A stretch of DNA of 64,000 bases from Micromonospora_I sp040659735. GTDB lineage: Bacteria; Actinomycetota; Actinomycetes; Mycobacteriales; Micromonosporaceae. Below are positions 16,423 through 25,582 of the stretch, piece after piece. The notes below the pieces were generated by a model. That model made no database searches. It saw only the letters and a program-made list of their open reading frames with translations, and had not been told where the DNA came from. How positions within the stretch are numbered: the first letter of the stretch is position 1; the number at the start of each line of letters is the position of its first letter. The stretch lies in the NCBI RefSeq assembly GCF_040659735.1, contig NZ_JBFANZ010000006.1:62001-126000 (forward strand). Direction: 5' to 3'. The position numbers and the translations under genes were made by a program.

Positions 16423-17682
16423 GTGATTGACCTGCGCCTGCTCCGTGAAGATCCCGATGCCGTCCGTGCGAGCCAGCGAGCTCGCGGCGAGTCCGAGGCG
16501 GTCGTCGACGACCTGCTCCGGGCCGACGAGGACCGGCGTGCCGCGGTGCAGCGGTTCGAGGCGCTGCGCGCGGAGCAGAAGCAGCTCGGCAAGCAGATGC
16601 CCAGGGCCACGGGCGACGAGAAAACCGCGCTGCTGAGCCGTACTAGGGAGTTGTCCGCCGAGGTGAAGGCGGCGGAGAGCGCCGCGGGCGAGGCCGAGCA
16701 GCGACTTCGCCGGGCGCACATGGCGATCCCCAACCTCGTCGAAGAGGGCGCGCCGCACGGCGGCGAGGACGACTACGTGGTGTTGCGCGAGGTCGGCGAG
16801 AAGCCGACGATCGACAACCCGCGGGACCACCTCGAGCTGGGCGAGGCGCTGCGGGCGATCGACATGGAGCGCGGCGCGAAGGTGTCGGGCAGCCGCTTCT
16901 ATTTCCTGACCGGGGTGGGCGCCCTGCTGCAGCTCGGTCTCTTCCAGCTGGCCATCGCCCAGGCGGTGGAGTACGGGTTCATCCCGGCCATCACGCCCGC
17001 GCTGGTCAAGCCGGAGTCGATGGAGGGCACCGGTTTCCTCGGCGCGCACGCGAGCGAGGTCTACCGGCTCGAAGCCGACGACCTGTTCCTGGTCGGCACC
17101 TCCGAGGTGCCGCTCGCGGCGTACCACTCCGACGAGATCCTGCAGCTGGACGGCACACTGCGGTACGCCGGCTGGTCCTCGTGCTTCCGGCGAGAGGCCG
17201 GGTCGTACGGCAAGGACACCCGCGGCATCATCCGGGTGCACCAGTTCGACAAGGTCGAGATGTTCTCCTACTGCCGCCCGGAAGACGCGCACGCCGAGCA
17301 CCTGCGGCTGCTCGCGTGGGAAGAGGAGATGCTCGCCAAGGTCGAGGTCCCCTACCGTGTCATCGACGTCGCGGCGGGCGATCTGGGCACCAGCGCGGCC
17401 CGCAAGTACGACTGCGAGGCGTGGGTGCCGTCGCAGGGTCGTTACCGCGAGGTCACCTCCAGCTCCAACTGCACGACGTTCCAGGCCCGGCGGCTCAACG
17501 TCCGCTACCGCGACGAGAACGGCAAACCGCAGACGGCCGCCACGCTCAACGGGACGCTCGCGACGACCCGGTGGCTGGTGCCGATCCTGGAGAACCACCA
17601 GCAGCCGGACGGCTCGGTGCGGGTGCCCAAGGCGCTGCAGCCGTACCTCGGCGGCCGGGACGTGCTCGAACCGCAACGTTGA
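16423..17682 (+). CDS. serS: seryl-tRNA synthetase
   Basis: A 419-residue class II synthetase that charges tRNA-Ser (and tRNA-Sec) with serine in the cytoplasm. The N-terminal coiled-coil arm (about residues 25-105) that grips the tRNA long arm is clear from heptads rich in Glu/Arg/Leu. Core motifs: T-S-E-V-P-L (motif 1 region), F-R-R-E-A-G-S-Y-G-K-D-T-R-G-I-I-R-V-H-Q-F (motif 2), E-V-T-S-S-S-N-C-T-T-F-Q-A-R-R (serine/ATP site), and L-N-G-T-L-A-T-T-R (motif 3). Length is normal. GTG start supported by the -10 hexamer; the open frame upstream belongs to the preceding gene in another frame. Confidence 0.98.
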   Translation: MIDLRLLREDPDAVRASQRARGESEAVVDDLLRADEDRRAAVQRFEALRAEQKQLGKQMPRATGDEKTALLSRTRELSAEVKAAESAAGEAEQRLRRAHMAIPNLVEEGAPHGGEDDYVVLREVGEKPTIDNPRDHLELGEALRAIDMERGAKVSGSRFYFLTGVGALLQLGLFQLAIAQAVEYGFIPAITPALVKPESMEGTGFLGAHASEVYRLEADDLFLVGTSEVPLAAYHSDEILQLDGTLRYAGWSSCFRREAGSYGKDTRGIIRVHQFDKVEMFSYCRPEDAHAEHLRLLAWEEEMLAKVEVPYRVIDVAAGDLGTSAARKYDCEAWVPSQGRYREVTSSSNCTTFQARRLNVRYRDENGKPQTAATLNGTLATTRWLVPILENHQQPDGSVRVPKALQPYLGGRDVLEPQR

Positions 17683-17800
17683 GGTCGCAGGCCGGCGTAC
17701 CCGGCCCGTTGCCCGCCACTTCGCCGGGAAGTAATGGTCCGGTTGCCCTGCGCGAGGTACGTTTGCTCCCCCCCGCCGTCCCGGAGGTCAAGGAGGAACG

Positions 17801-18622
17801 ATGCCCCACTCCGGTCTTCCGAAGCTGGTCGCGACCGACCTCGACGGCACGCTGGTCCGCACCGACGACACGGTTTCGGCGTACACCCACGCCGTGCTCG
17901 ACCGGGTCCGGACGGCCGGCATTCCCATCGTGGGCGCCACCGGACGCGGGCCTCGGCTGACCGAGCTCACCCGCAACGACATCCGGGCCGCCGACTTCCT
18001 GGTGATGGCCGGTGGCGGGCGCGTGGTCGACCAGAGCGACCCGACCGGACCGGTGGTGCTGCGCGACGAGCGGCTGTCGGGCGAGGTTCTCGCCGTGCTC
18101 CTGACCGACCTGGAGGAGGCGGTCGGACCACTGACGGTCATGGTCGAGGCGCTGGACACGCCGAACTCGCCGCTGTGGGGAGATCCCGACCCGGAGTGGC
18201 GCTACCCGGACCGCTTCGAGGCGCGCACACGGGCGGAATGCCTGACCGGAGACGTGATCAAGGCGTTTGCGCGCACGGCCGACCATCACGTGGACGTGCT
18301 GCTGGAGAGGGCCCGCCAGATCATGCCCGCGGCGCTGGCGACAGTGACCCAGGCCGGGCTCGGCTTCATCGAGATCTCTCCGCCCGGCGTCGACAAGGCC
18401 ACCGGCCTCGCCGTCGTCGCCCAGGCGCTCGGCGTCGATCCGGCCGATGTACTCGTCTTCGGGGACATGCCCAACGATCTGCCCATGTTCGAATGGGCCG
18501 GCTGGAGCCGGGTGGCCGTCGCCAACGCGCACGCCACCGTGCGGGCGGCCGCCGACGAGGTCACGCTGCGCAACGACGACGACGGGGTGGCGGTGTATCT
18601 GGATCGGCTACTGTCGCGATGA
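17801..18622 (+). CDS. HAD-superfamily phosphatase, Cof type (first of coupled pair)
   Basis: A 273-residue HAD hydrolase of the Cof/IIB class, expected to dephosphorylate sugar phosphates or FMN-like substrates. Motif I is V-A-T-D-L-D-G-T-L with the nucleophile Asp; motif II is the G-A-T-G-R region; motif III has D-K-A-T-G-L; motif IV is F-G-D-M-P-N-D-L-P-M. The start has an AAGGAGGAACG ribosome-binding site. Its stop overlaps the start of the next HAD gene (ATGA), so the two are translationally coupled paralogues. Confidence 0.9.
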   Translation: MPHSGLPKLVATDLDGTLVRTDDTVSAYTHAVLDRVRTAGIPIVGATGRGPRLTELTRNDIRAADFLVMAGGGRVVDQSDPTGPVVLRDERLSGEVLAVLLTDLEEAVGPLTVMVEALDTPNSPLWGDPDPEWRYPDRFEARTRAECLTGDVIKAFARTADHHVDVLLERARQIMPAALATVTQAGLGFIEISPPGVDKATGLAVVAQALGVDPADVLVFGDMPNDLPMFEWAGWSRVAVANAHATVRAAADEVTLRNDDDGVAVYLDRLLSR

Positions 18623-19431
18623 TGGGACATCCACCGCGACTGGTCGCCACCGATCTCGACGGGACACTGCTGCGGCGGGACAAATCGGTGAGCGCACGGA
18701 CCGCGGCCGCTCTGGAGCGGGTGTCCGCGCAGGGCGCGCAGGTGGTGCTGGTGACCGGTCGTCCGGTGCGCTGGCTCGCCATGGTGTACGAGCAGCTGCA
18801 CGAGCCGGTGCCGGCGGTCTGCGCCAACGGCGCGGTCGTCTACGACCCGGTCGCCGACGAGGTGCTGCGCGCCGACCCGCTCGCCCCCGAACTGATGGCC
18901 GAGGTCGCCCGCCGGCTGCGCGCGGAAGTGCCGGGCGTGGTCTTCGCCGTCGAGGTCGAGGACGGCCGGCTGATGCGCCACGGCGAGGACTGGCCGACGC
19001 ACTGGAACAGCGACCACCCCACCGCGCGGCTGGTCACCGCCCCCGAGGAGCTGCTGTCGGCGCCGGCGGTCAAGCTGCTGGCGCGCAGTACGCAGGATCC
19101 CGACGTCTTCGTGAGGACGGTGACCGGGGCGCTCGCCGGGCTGGCCGAGGCGACGCACTCGTCGTACTCGGGCCTGGTGGAGATCTCGGCCGCGGGCGTG
19201 ACGAAGGCGGCCGGTCTCGCCTGGCTCTGCTCCCGGTTCGGCGTGACCGCCGCCGACGTGGTCGCCTTCGGTGACATGCCCAACGACGTACCGATGCTGA
19301 CCTGGGCGGGTCGGGCCGTGGCGGTGGCGAACGCGCATCCCGCGGTGCGGGAGATCGCCGACGCGGTGACCTCGTCGAATGAGACGGACGGGGTCGCCGC
19401 GTACCTGGAAGAACTCTTCGCGTTGGGGTGA
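18619..19431 (+). CDS. HAD-superfamily phosphatase, Cof type (second of coupled pair)
   Basis: A 270-residue paralogue of the preceding HAD phosphatase. Motif I is L-V-A-T-D-L-D-G-T-L-L, motif II is V-T-G-R-P-V-R-W, and motif IV is F-G-D-M-P-N-D-V-P-M. The cap region contains E-D-G-R-L-M-R-H-G-E-D-W. ATG 18619 overlaps the upstream stop (ATGA); ATG 18622 is an equally good second start. The pair sits after serS, with no enzyme next door that would fix the substrate. Confidence 0.9.
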   Translation: MMGHPPRLVATDLDGTLLRRDKSVSARTAAALERVSAQGAQVVLVTGRPVRWLAMVYEQLHEPVPAVCANGAVVYDPVADEVLRADPLAPELMAEVARRLRAEVPGVVFAVEVEDGRLMRHGEDWPTHWNSDHPTARLVTAPEELLSAPAVKLLARSTQDPDVFVRTVTGALAGLAEATHSSYSGLVEISAAGVTKAAGLAWLCSRFGVTAADVVAFGDMPNDVPMLTWAGRAVAVANAHPAVREIADAVTSSNETDGVAAYLEELFALG

Positions 19432-19449
19432 GGCCCCGTGGCTGGGTCC

Positions 19450-20046
19450 CTACAGGTACTGGCCGGTGCGGTTTCCGCCCTCGCCGGGCTGACCGGGCAT
19501 CCCGGGGATCATGCCGGGTCCCACGGGCAACGCCGGGCGTCCACCCGTGCGCATCTGCTCCAGCTGAAGCCGCGCCGCCATCTGCTGAGCGACGAGCGCC
19601 GCCTGGATGCCGTGGAAGAGTCCCTCGAGCCAGCCGACCAGCTGGGCCTGAGCCACTCGCAGCTCGGAGTCGCTCGGCGTGGCGCCCTCCTCGAACGGCA
19701 GCGAGATCCGCGCCAGCTCCTCGCGCAGCTCGGGCGCGAGCCCATCCTCCAGCTCCGCGATCGACCGCTGGTGGATCTCCCGCAGCCGGTGCCGGCTGGC
19801 CTCGTCGAGCGGAGCGGCCCGGACCTCCTCCAGCAGCTGCTTGATCATGCTGCCGATGCGCATCACCTTCGCCGGCTGCTCGATCAGGCGCGACGGGTCC
19901 TCGGCGTCCGGATCTCCCTCGTTGCCGGCCTCGACCGTGCCGACCGGACGGCCGTCCGGGCCCACCACGACGACCGTGCCGGGTCGGCCGGTGGTCGGGT
20001 GCGTCGGCTCCTCGTTCTGTTCGGGGTTGCGCGCCGCTTCCGTCAT
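19450..20046 (-). CDS. bpa: bacterial proteasome activator
   Basis: A 198-residue Bpa/PafE-type protein (DUF2587). In mycobacteria this ATP-independent dodecameric ring opens the 20S proteasome gate and promotes degradation of unfolded and heat-shock-regulator proteins. Recognised from the Pro/Gly-rich N-terminus with V-V-V-V-G-P-D-G-R-P-V-G, the helical core I-G-S-M-I-K-Q-L-L-E-E-V-R-A-A-P-L-D-E and the R-I-A-Q-like helices, and the exact C-terminal G-Q-Y-L (HbYX-type) tail that docks into the proteasome alpha ring. ATG 20046 is chosen, with ATG 20055 as alternative. The proteasome itself is not in the window. Confidence 0.93.
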   Translation of the reverse strand: MTEAARNPEQNEEPTHPTTGRPGTVVVVGPDGRPVGTVEAGNEGDPDAEDPSRLIEQPAKVMRIGSMIKQLLEEVRAAPLDEASRHRLREIHQRSIAELEDGLAPELREELARISLPFEEGATPSDSELRVAQAQLVGWLEGLFHGIQAALVAQQMAARLQLEQMRTGGRPALPVGPGMIPGMPGQPGEGGNRTGQYL

Positions 20047-20117
20047 GCGATCCATCTTCTCGCAGCCACCGGATCGGGCGCTCGCCGGTCCCCCGATCGG
20101 GCGCTCCGCCCGCGCGA

Positions 20118-20123
20118 TAGCGT
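20118..20123 (+). promoter_or_regulatory. -10 element for the alpha/beta hydrolase gene
   Basis: TAGCGT ends 7 nt before ATG 20131, a leaderless arrangement divergent from bpa. Confidence 0.45.
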
Positions 20124-20130
20124 CGCCGCC

Positions 20131-20907
20131 ATGGCCGCCGATCCCCGCGCCGTCCTGACCCGGCCCGCACCGGCTCCGGACGCGACCGTCCGCTACGGCG
20201 AGCACCCCGACCAGGTCGCCGACGTACGGCTGCCGGCGGGCGACCACGACGCGCCACCCCGTCCGCTCGTCGTCGTGATCCACGGCGGGTTCTGGCGGGC
20301 GGAGTACGACCGGACGCACACCGGGCCGCTCGCCGCCGATCTGGCCGCCCGCGGCTACCCGGTCGCCCAGTTGGAATACCGGCGCACCGGGCAACCCGGC
20401 GGCGGCTGGCCGGGGACCTTCGAGGACGTGGCGAATGGGATCGCCGCGCTGCCGCGACTGGTCTCCACCGTGGTCGCGGGGCCGCCCATCCTGCTCGGGC
20501 ACTCCGCCGGCGGGCACCTGGCGATCTGGTACGCGACGACGGGCGCGGCCGTGCGCGGGGTGGTCGCGCTGGCGCCGGTGGCCGATCTCGCGGAGGGATA
20601 CGAGCTTGATCTTGATGGCGGGGCGGTCGCGGCCCTGCTCGGCGGCGGTCCCGAGGAGGTCCCCGAGCGGTACGTGGCCGCGGACCCCACTCTCCGCGTA
20701 CCGCCTCAATCACCCACCGTAGTCATCCACGGTGAGCTGGACCGCCAGGTGCCGGCCGAGATGAGTCGGCGATACGCGGCCCGAGCGCGGGCGGACGGGG
20801 GCGACGTCACGCTCATCGCGCTGCCCGAAAGTGAGCATTTCGGGCTAATCGACCCACTGTCGTCCGCGTGGCCGCGGGTGACGGAGGCATTACATTCCCT
20901 GCACTGA
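20131..20907 (+). CDS. alpha/beta hydrolase, kynurenine formamidase/esterase-like
   Basis: A 258-residue alpha/beta-hydrolase-fold protein. It has the oxyanion H-G-G-F-W motif, the nucleophile elbow G-H-S-A-G-G-H-L, an acidic residue in V-I-H-G-E-L-D-R-Q-V-P, and the catalytic His in E-S-E-H-F-G-L-I-D. HGGFW plus GHSAGGH is typical of arylformamidase- and esterase-like members, but the substrate cannot be read. No signal peptide. ATG 20131 is fixed by the -10; the frame is open far upstream only because it opposes bpa. Confidence 0.88.
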   Translation: MAADPRAVLTRPAPAPDATVRYGEHPDQVADVRLPAGDHDAPPRPLVVVIHGGFWRAEYDRTHTGPLAADLAARGYPVAQLEYRRTGQPGGGWPGTFEDVANGIAALPRLVSTVVAGPPILLGHSAGGHLAIWYATTGAAVRGVVALAPVADLAEGYELDLDGGAVAALLGGGPEEVPERYVAADPTLRVPPQSPTVVIHGELDRQVPAEMSRRYAARARADGGDVTLIALPESEHFGLIDPLSSAWPRVTEALHSLH

Positions 20908-20996
20908 AGATCACGCGGCATTGACGCAACGTCGCGAAGCGGGTAGAACGCCGAGGGGGTCGCGATCGGCCCGATGACCGCGTGGAAGGACAGCCC

Positions 20997-22181
20997 GTGT
21001 CGCAGATCGACCGTCGGCAGGCACTCAAGCTCTTGGCCGCGCTCGGCGCGACCGGGCTCGCCGCCGCGTGCAGCACCGACACCGGCGACGGCCAGGGCAG
21101 CGGCGAGCCTGTGAAGATCGGTCTGATCGCCCCGCAGACCGGCGGCTACAAGCCGATCGGCGATGAGCTCGTCAACGGTTTCCAGCTCTTCCTGGACTTC
21201 AACAACAAGCAGCTCGGCGGCCGACCGGTGGAGCTCGTGACCGCCGACGAAGGTGAGACCGCGTCGTCCGGGAAGGCCGCGGTGGAGGGCCTGATCAAGC
21301 AGGGCGTCCTCGCGCTGACCGGGGTGGCCAACTCCGAGGTCATGCTCGGCATCCGGGAAACCGTGGAGCAGGCGCGGATCCCGCTGATCGGCTCCAACGC
21401 GTCCCCCCGCGCCCTGCAGGGCGTCGTCTACATCTGGCGCACCTCCTACATCAACGACGAACCGGGACTCGCCCTCGGCCCGTACGTGCAGCGCCAGCTT
21501 CCCCGCGGCGCCAAGGTGGGGATCATCGCGGCGGACTACGCGGCCGGGCGGGACGCCGTCCAGGGTTTCCGCGAGTCCTTCGGCAACGACCCCCGCATCT
21601 CCGCGCCGGTCATCTGGACCGACTTCACCACCAATCCCGGCAAGCGCAGCTACCAGGCGAAGATCGGCCAGTTGCTCGCCGGTCGGCCGCAAGCGGTCTA
21701 CTGCTTCTTCGCCGGGGCCGCGGCGGTCGAGTTCATCAAGCAGCTGCGCGCCGCGGGTTACCGCGGACGGATCTACGCGCCCGGCTTCCTCACCGAGGGC
21801 GCGGTGCTGGAGGAGCTCGACGGCCAGGGCGAGGGGATCCTCACCGCGCTCAACTACTCGTCCGACCTCAACAACGCCGCCAACACGCGCTTCGCGGCGG
21901 GCTACCGGAAGAAGCACGGATCGTCCCCCAGCACGTACGCGATGGCGTCCTACGACGCGGCGCAGGTGCTGGACAAGGCGATCCGCAACGCCGGCAGCAG
22001 GCCGACGTCGCAACAGCTCAACCTGGCGCTCGGCAAGGTGGGTCAGGTGGACAGCCCGCGGGGCCCGTGGCAGTTCAACCAGTCGCGCACCCCGCAGCAG
22101 AAGTGGTACCTGCGGGAGGTCCGTCGCGACGGACCGGTCTTCGGCAACGTGCTCATCAACGAGCTGGCCACACTCGGCTGA
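20997..22181 (+). CDS. branched-chain amino-acid-type ABC transporter substrate-binding lipoprotein
   Basis: A 394-residue periplasmic-binding-fold (type I, LivJ/amide-urea family) protein. The N-terminus has a twin-Arg-like D-R-R-Q-A-L-K start and a lipobox L-A-A-A-C at about residues 19-23, so it is probably an exported lipoprotein. The mature part opens with V-K-I-G-L-I-A-P-Q-T-G-G, then N-G-F-Q-L-F-L-D and an A-S-P-R-like ligand loop. GTG 20997 follows GGAAGGA; GTG 20982 is an alternative five codons upstream. No permease or ATPase genes lie nearby, so its transporter must be elsewhere. A strong terminator follows. Confidence 0.88.
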   Translation: MSQIDRRQALKLLAALGATGLAAACSTDTGDGQGSGEPVKIGLIAPQTGGYKPIGDELVNGFQLFLDFNNKQLGGRPVELVTADEGETASSGKAAVEGLIKQGVLALTGVANSEVMLGIRETVEQARIPLIGSNASPRALQGVVYIWRTSYINDEPGLALGPYVQRQLPRGAKVGIIAADYAAGRDAVQGFRESFGNDPRISAPVIWTDFTTNPGKRSYQAKIGQLLAGRPQAVYCFFAGAAAVEFIKQLRAAGYRGRIYAPGFLTEGAVLEELDGQGEGILTALNYSSDLNNAANTRFAAGYRKKHGSSPSTYAMASYDAAQVLDKAIRNAGSRPTSQQLNLALGKVGQVDSPRGPWQFNQSRTPQQKWYLREVRRDGPVFGNVLINELATLG

Positions 22182-22192
22182 ACCGGCCCGCC

Positions 22193-22235
22193 AAACGGCC
22201 CCGCCCGCCGCTCCACGCGGTTGGCGGGGCCGTTT
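22193..22235. terminator. bidirectional intrinsic terminator
   Basis: A perfect 13-bp stem (arms 22193-22205 and 22223-22235), 17-nt loop, with AAA before and TTT after the GC-rich stem, so it works in both directions between convergent genes. Confidence 0.85.
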
Positions 22236-22253
22236 CCGTCGGCAAGTCCGCCG

Positions 22254-23084
22254 CTAGGGACGCAGCTCGGCGACGCAGCACTTGACGCTGCCGCCGCCCT
22301 TCTTCAGCTCCGACAGCTCGACCAGCACCGGCACGTACCCGGCCGCCTCGACCTTCGCCGCCATGCCGGTGGCCTCACTGTTGATGACCACGTGCCGGCC
22401 ATCGCTGACCAGGTTGAGTCCGAACGCCAGGGCGTCCGCCTCGTCGGCGATGACCGCGTCCGGGAAGAGCTGCCGGAGCACGCGTTGCGACGCCGGCGAG
22501 AAGGCGCCCGGGAAGTACGTCACGGTGCTGTCGTCGAGCGCCGCGAGCGCGGTGTCCAGGTGGTAGAAGCGCGGGTCGACCAGGCGGAGCGACAGGACCG
22601 GCCGACCGAGGACGTCCTGGGCCTGCGCGTGCGCGGCCGGTTCGGTGCGGAACCCGTACCCGGCGAGGATCGTGCCGCCGTACGCGGCCGGCAGGTAGGC
22701 GAAGTCGCCCTCACCCTCGTTGATCTCGCTCGGCGCCACGTACGGCCAGCCCTGGGCCTCGTAGAACAGCCGGTGCGCGACGGCCTCGCCAGCGCGCTGC
22801 GGGTACTTGAACCACGCGCCGTAGACGGTCCCGTCCACGACGAACCCGCCGTTGGCCGCGAACACCATGTCCGGCAGCCCGGCTTCCGGCTCCAGCACGT
22901 GCACGGTGTGGCCGAGCTCAACCAGGGTTTCCCGGAGCCGGTCCCACTGCTTGACCGCGAGTTCGGTGTCGACCGGGGTGGAGGTGTCCATCCACGGGTT
23001 GATCACGTAGTCCACCGTGAAACGCTCGGGCGGGCACATGAGATATGTCCGGATTTGCGGGGTCCGCTGCTGGGTCACGGACAT
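22254..23084 (-). CDS. ddaH: dimethylarginine dimethylaminohydrolase / amidinotransferase family protein
   Basis: A 276-residue guanidino-modifying enzyme that probably hydrolyses N-omega-methylated arginine to citrulline and methylamines. Conserved features: L-M-C-P-P-E-R-F-T-V-D-Y-x-I-N-P-W-M, D-M-V-F-A-A-N-G-G, a central E-G-E-G-D, Y-H-L-D-T-A-L, and the C-terminal K-G-G-G-S-V-K-C-C-V-A-E-L with the nucleophilic Cys. ATG 23084 or GTG 23078 could start it; TACTCT sits upstream. It is divergent from an Lrp/AsnC gene across only 62 bp, so the regulator probably controls it. Related amidinotransferases cannot be excluded. Confidence 0.88.
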   Translation of the reverse strand: MSVTQQRTPQIRTYLMCPPERFTVDYVINPWMDTSTPVDTELAVKQWDRLRETLVELGHTVHVLEPEAGLPDMVFAANGGFVVDGTVYGAWFKYPQRAGEAVAHRLFYEAQGWPYVAPSEINEGEGDFAYLPAAYGGTILAGYGFRTEPAAHAQAQDVLGRPVLSLRLVDPRFYHLDTALAALDDSTVTYFPGAFSPASQRVLRQLFPDAVIADEADALAFGLNLVSDGRHVVINSEATGMAAKVEAAGYVPVLVELSELKKGGGSVKCCVAELRP

Positions 23085-23146
23085 AAAGAGTAGGTACGCT
23101 GCACGTTCGATAACAGCCGCAACTATTGCTTGCGAGAGGCGGAACG

Positions 23147-23653
23147 TTGCAGATAGATGCCGTAGACCAGCGGATCATTGCGTCCCTCGTCGCTGACGCC
23201 CGCGCCTCCTACGCGGAGATCGGAGCCCGCGTTTCACTCTCGGCGCCAGCGGTGAAGCGGCGCGTCGATCGGTTGCGCTCCGCCGGGGTGATCCGGGGAT
23301 TCACGGCCGTCGTCGACCCGGCCGCCGTCGGCTGGACCACCGAAGCCTTCATCGAGCTCTTCTGCACCGGCCGCACCACCCCGACCCAGATCGCCGTCGC
23401 CACCCGGCGCCACCCCGAGGTCGTCGGGGCGTACACCGTCTCGGGTGAGGCGGACGCGCTGGTCCACCTGCGCGCGGCCGACATCGCCCACCTGGAGCAG
23501 GCGCTCGAGCGACTCCGGGCCGAGCCCTTCGTCACCTCGACCCGCAGCATGATCGTGCTGTCCCGGCTGGTCGACGCGCCCACGGCGATCGCTCCCAGCG
23601 GAGCGGAGTGGACGGGAACGCCGACGGCGACCCGCGCGTCCAACCCGCCATGA
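23147..23653 (+). CDS. Lrp/AsnC family transcriptional regulator
   Basis: A 168-residue regulator with an N-terminal winged helix (D-A-V-D-Q-R-I-I-A-S-L-V-A-D-A-R, then S-A-P-A-V-K-R-R-V-D-R-L as recognition helix) and a C-terminal RAM/Lrp ligand-binding domain. The C-terminal 20 residues are unstructured and Ala/Thr-rich. TTG 23147 is chosen because GAGAGG lies 7 nt upstream; TTG 23126 is in frame but unsupported. Divergent from ddaH and overlapping by 4 bp (ATGA) with the lipoprotein gene after it. It probably senses arginine or a derivative, but this is inference from context only. Confidence 0.9.
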   Translation: MQIDAVDQRIIASLVADARASYAEIGARVSLSAPAVKRRVDRLRSAGVIRGFTAVVDPAAVGWTTEAFIELFCTGRTTPTQIAVATRRHPEVVGAYTVSGEADALVHLRAADIAHLEQALERLRAEPFVTSTRSMIVLSRLVDAPTAIAPSGAEWTGTPTATRASNPP

Positions 23654-25566
23654 GAACGCGCCGCGCCCACCGCCGCTCCCTGAGTGTCGCGACGGCACTC
23701 GCCCTGCTGTGCGGATGCACGGCACCCGTCCCGCAGTCCGATCCGGAGCTGCCCCCGGGTGGACTCCAACTCGTCGCCTTCGACTCGTGCGCCGACACGC
23801 TGTCGGGGCTGAAGGCGGCGGCCAGGCAGAGCGTGGGGCCGTGGGGCCTGCCGGGTTCCGCTCCGGAGTGGGGCTTCCGCGGGGACTCCGACGGTGGCCC
23901 GGTGGCGGCCGAGGCGGGCGGGGCACGCACCGGGATGCCGCAGCAGTCCGGGCATTCAGGCACGAACAACCACGAGGTCGGCGTCGATGAACCCGACATG
24001 GTCAAGACGGACGGCCGCCGCATCGTGACCGTCACGGCGGGCGTGCTGCGCAGCGTCGACCCGCGGAACCGGCGGATCACCGGCGAGTTGAAGCTACCGG
24101 GCGGCGGGGACGACGAGCAGGTTCGGTGGGCCGAGAGCACGTTGTTGCTGCACGGTGATCGGGCGCTGGTGCTCGTCCCGGGGGGCTCGTGGGGCGGACG
24201 GCCGGCGGGCATCGTGGCGGATGATCGCGTGCGGCCGGGCGCGGCACGGCCGCTGATGCTGCTGGTCGATCTGACCAACACACCGACGCTGCTGGAGCAG
24301 TACCGGATCGACGGGACCATTGTCGATGCGCGACAGGTGGCGGGCACGGCGCGGGTCGTGGTGCGCAGCACGCCGCGGCTGATCTTCCCCCAGACCCGAC
24401 AGGGCACCGACGGCGAACGTCTCGCCGAGAACCGCAAGGCGATCGACGCCGCCCCGATCGAGCAGTGGCTCCCCCGCTACGAGATCACCTCTGCCGGCCG
24501 CACCCGCGACGGACAGGTCGGCTGCGACCGGGTGAGCCATCCGGCCACATACTCCGGCACGTCCATGGCGACGGTGCTCAGCTTCGACCTGGGCCGCTCC
24601 GAACTCTCCGACGGCGATCCCCTGACCATCGTCGGCGACGGCGACACGGTCTACAGCAACGGCGGAAGCCTCTACCTGGTCAACGACCAGCGGTGGCGGA
24701 GCACGCCCGGGTGGGACCGGGCATCCGCCCGGGGCCAGATCACGGAGATCTACCAGTTCGACACCACGAAGCCGGGTCGCCCGCGCTACGTCACCTCCGC
24801 GAAGGTGCCGGGCTGGGTGGTCAACCAGTACGCGCTCTCCGAGTGGGACGGCCACCTCCGGGTCGCGACGACGGAGGGCCCGGCCGGGGACCCCACCAAG
24901 CAAAGTTCGACCGTGTACGTGCTGCGCGCCGACGGCAAGACTCTGCGGGAAACCGGGCGGGTCGGCGGGCTCGGCAGGGGAGAACGCATCTATTCCGTGC
25001 GCTTCACGGACGACAAGGGATATGTGGTCACCTTCCGACAGACCGATCCGCTCTACACAGTGGACCTTCGAGACCCCGCCGCGCCCAGGGTCGCCGGCGA
25101 ACTGAAGATCACCGGGTACTCGGCGTACCTGCATCCGGTCGACAGTGGACGGCTCATCGGCGTCGGACAGGAAGCGACCACTCAGGGACGGACCGCGGGC
25201 ACCCAGGTCTCCCTCTTCGACGTCAGCGATCCGGCCAAGCCGGGCCGGCTCGCGCAGCACCACGTACGGCAGAGCACGTCCGAGGCCGAGTACGACCCGC
25301 ACGCGTTCCTCTACTGGCCCGGGGAACGGCTGCTGGTCGTGCCGCTCCAGCAGACGAACGGCTCCGGCGGCGCACTGGTCCTCCGGGTCAGCGACAGCGG
25401 CCTCGCCGAACTCGGCGTACTCACCCATGCCGCGTCGACACCGGGGTCCGCGTCGATCCGCCGGTCGCTGATCGTCGCCGGCGCTCTCTGGACCCTCTCC
25501 GACGCAGGCTTCATGATCACAGATCTGTCCACGATGGACCGGCTCGGCTGGGTGCCGCTGACCTGA
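23650..25566 (+). CDS. beta-propeller domain lipoprotein
   Basis: A 638-residue exported protein. The signal peptide is R-T-R-R then a hydrophobic core, with lipobox L-L-C-G-C at about residues 18-22. The region after it has the beta-propeller (PF09826-like) signature N-N-H-E-V-G-V-D-E-P-D-M-V-K-T-D-G-R-R-I, followed by repeated four-strand blades. Later blades carry P-H-A-F-L-Y-W-P. The family is found in archaea and bacteria and its function is unknown. The ATG overlaps the Lrp-type gene's stop codon, so translation is coupled, which is unusual for a regulator and an exported protein. A strong terminator follows. Confidence 0.85.
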   Translation: MRTRRAHRRSLSVATALALLCGCTAPVPQSDPELPPGGLQLVAFDSCADTLSGLKAAARQSVGPWGLPGSAPEWGFRGDSDGGPVAAEAGGARTGMPQQSGHSGTNNHEVGVDEPDMVKTDGRRIVTVTAGVLRSVDPRNRRITGELKLPGGGDDEQVRWAESTLLLHGDRALVLVPGGSWGGRPAGIVADDRVRPGAARPLMLLVDLTNTPTLLEQYRIDGTIVDARQVAGTARVVVRSTPRLIFPQTRQGTDGERLAENRKAIDAAPIEQWLPRYEITSAGRTRDGQVGCDRVSHPATYSGTSMATVLSFDLGRSELSDGDPLTIVGDGDTVYSNGGSLYLVNDQRWRSTPGWDRASARGQITEIYQFDTTKPGRPRYVTSAKVPGWVVNQYALSEWDGHLRVATTEGPAGDPTKQSSTVYVLRADGKTLRETGRVGGLGRGERIYSVRFTDDKGYVVTFRQTDPLYTVDLRDPAAPRVAGELKITGYSAYLHPVDSGRLIGVGQEATTQGRTAGTQVSLFDVSDPAKPGRLAQHHVRQSTSEAEYDPHAFLYWPGERLLVVPLQQTNGSGGALVLRVSDSGLAELGVLTHAASTPGSASIRRSLIVAGALWTLSDAGFMITDLSTMDRLGWVPLT

Positions 25567-25582
25567 CTTTCCTCCCCCCGGT

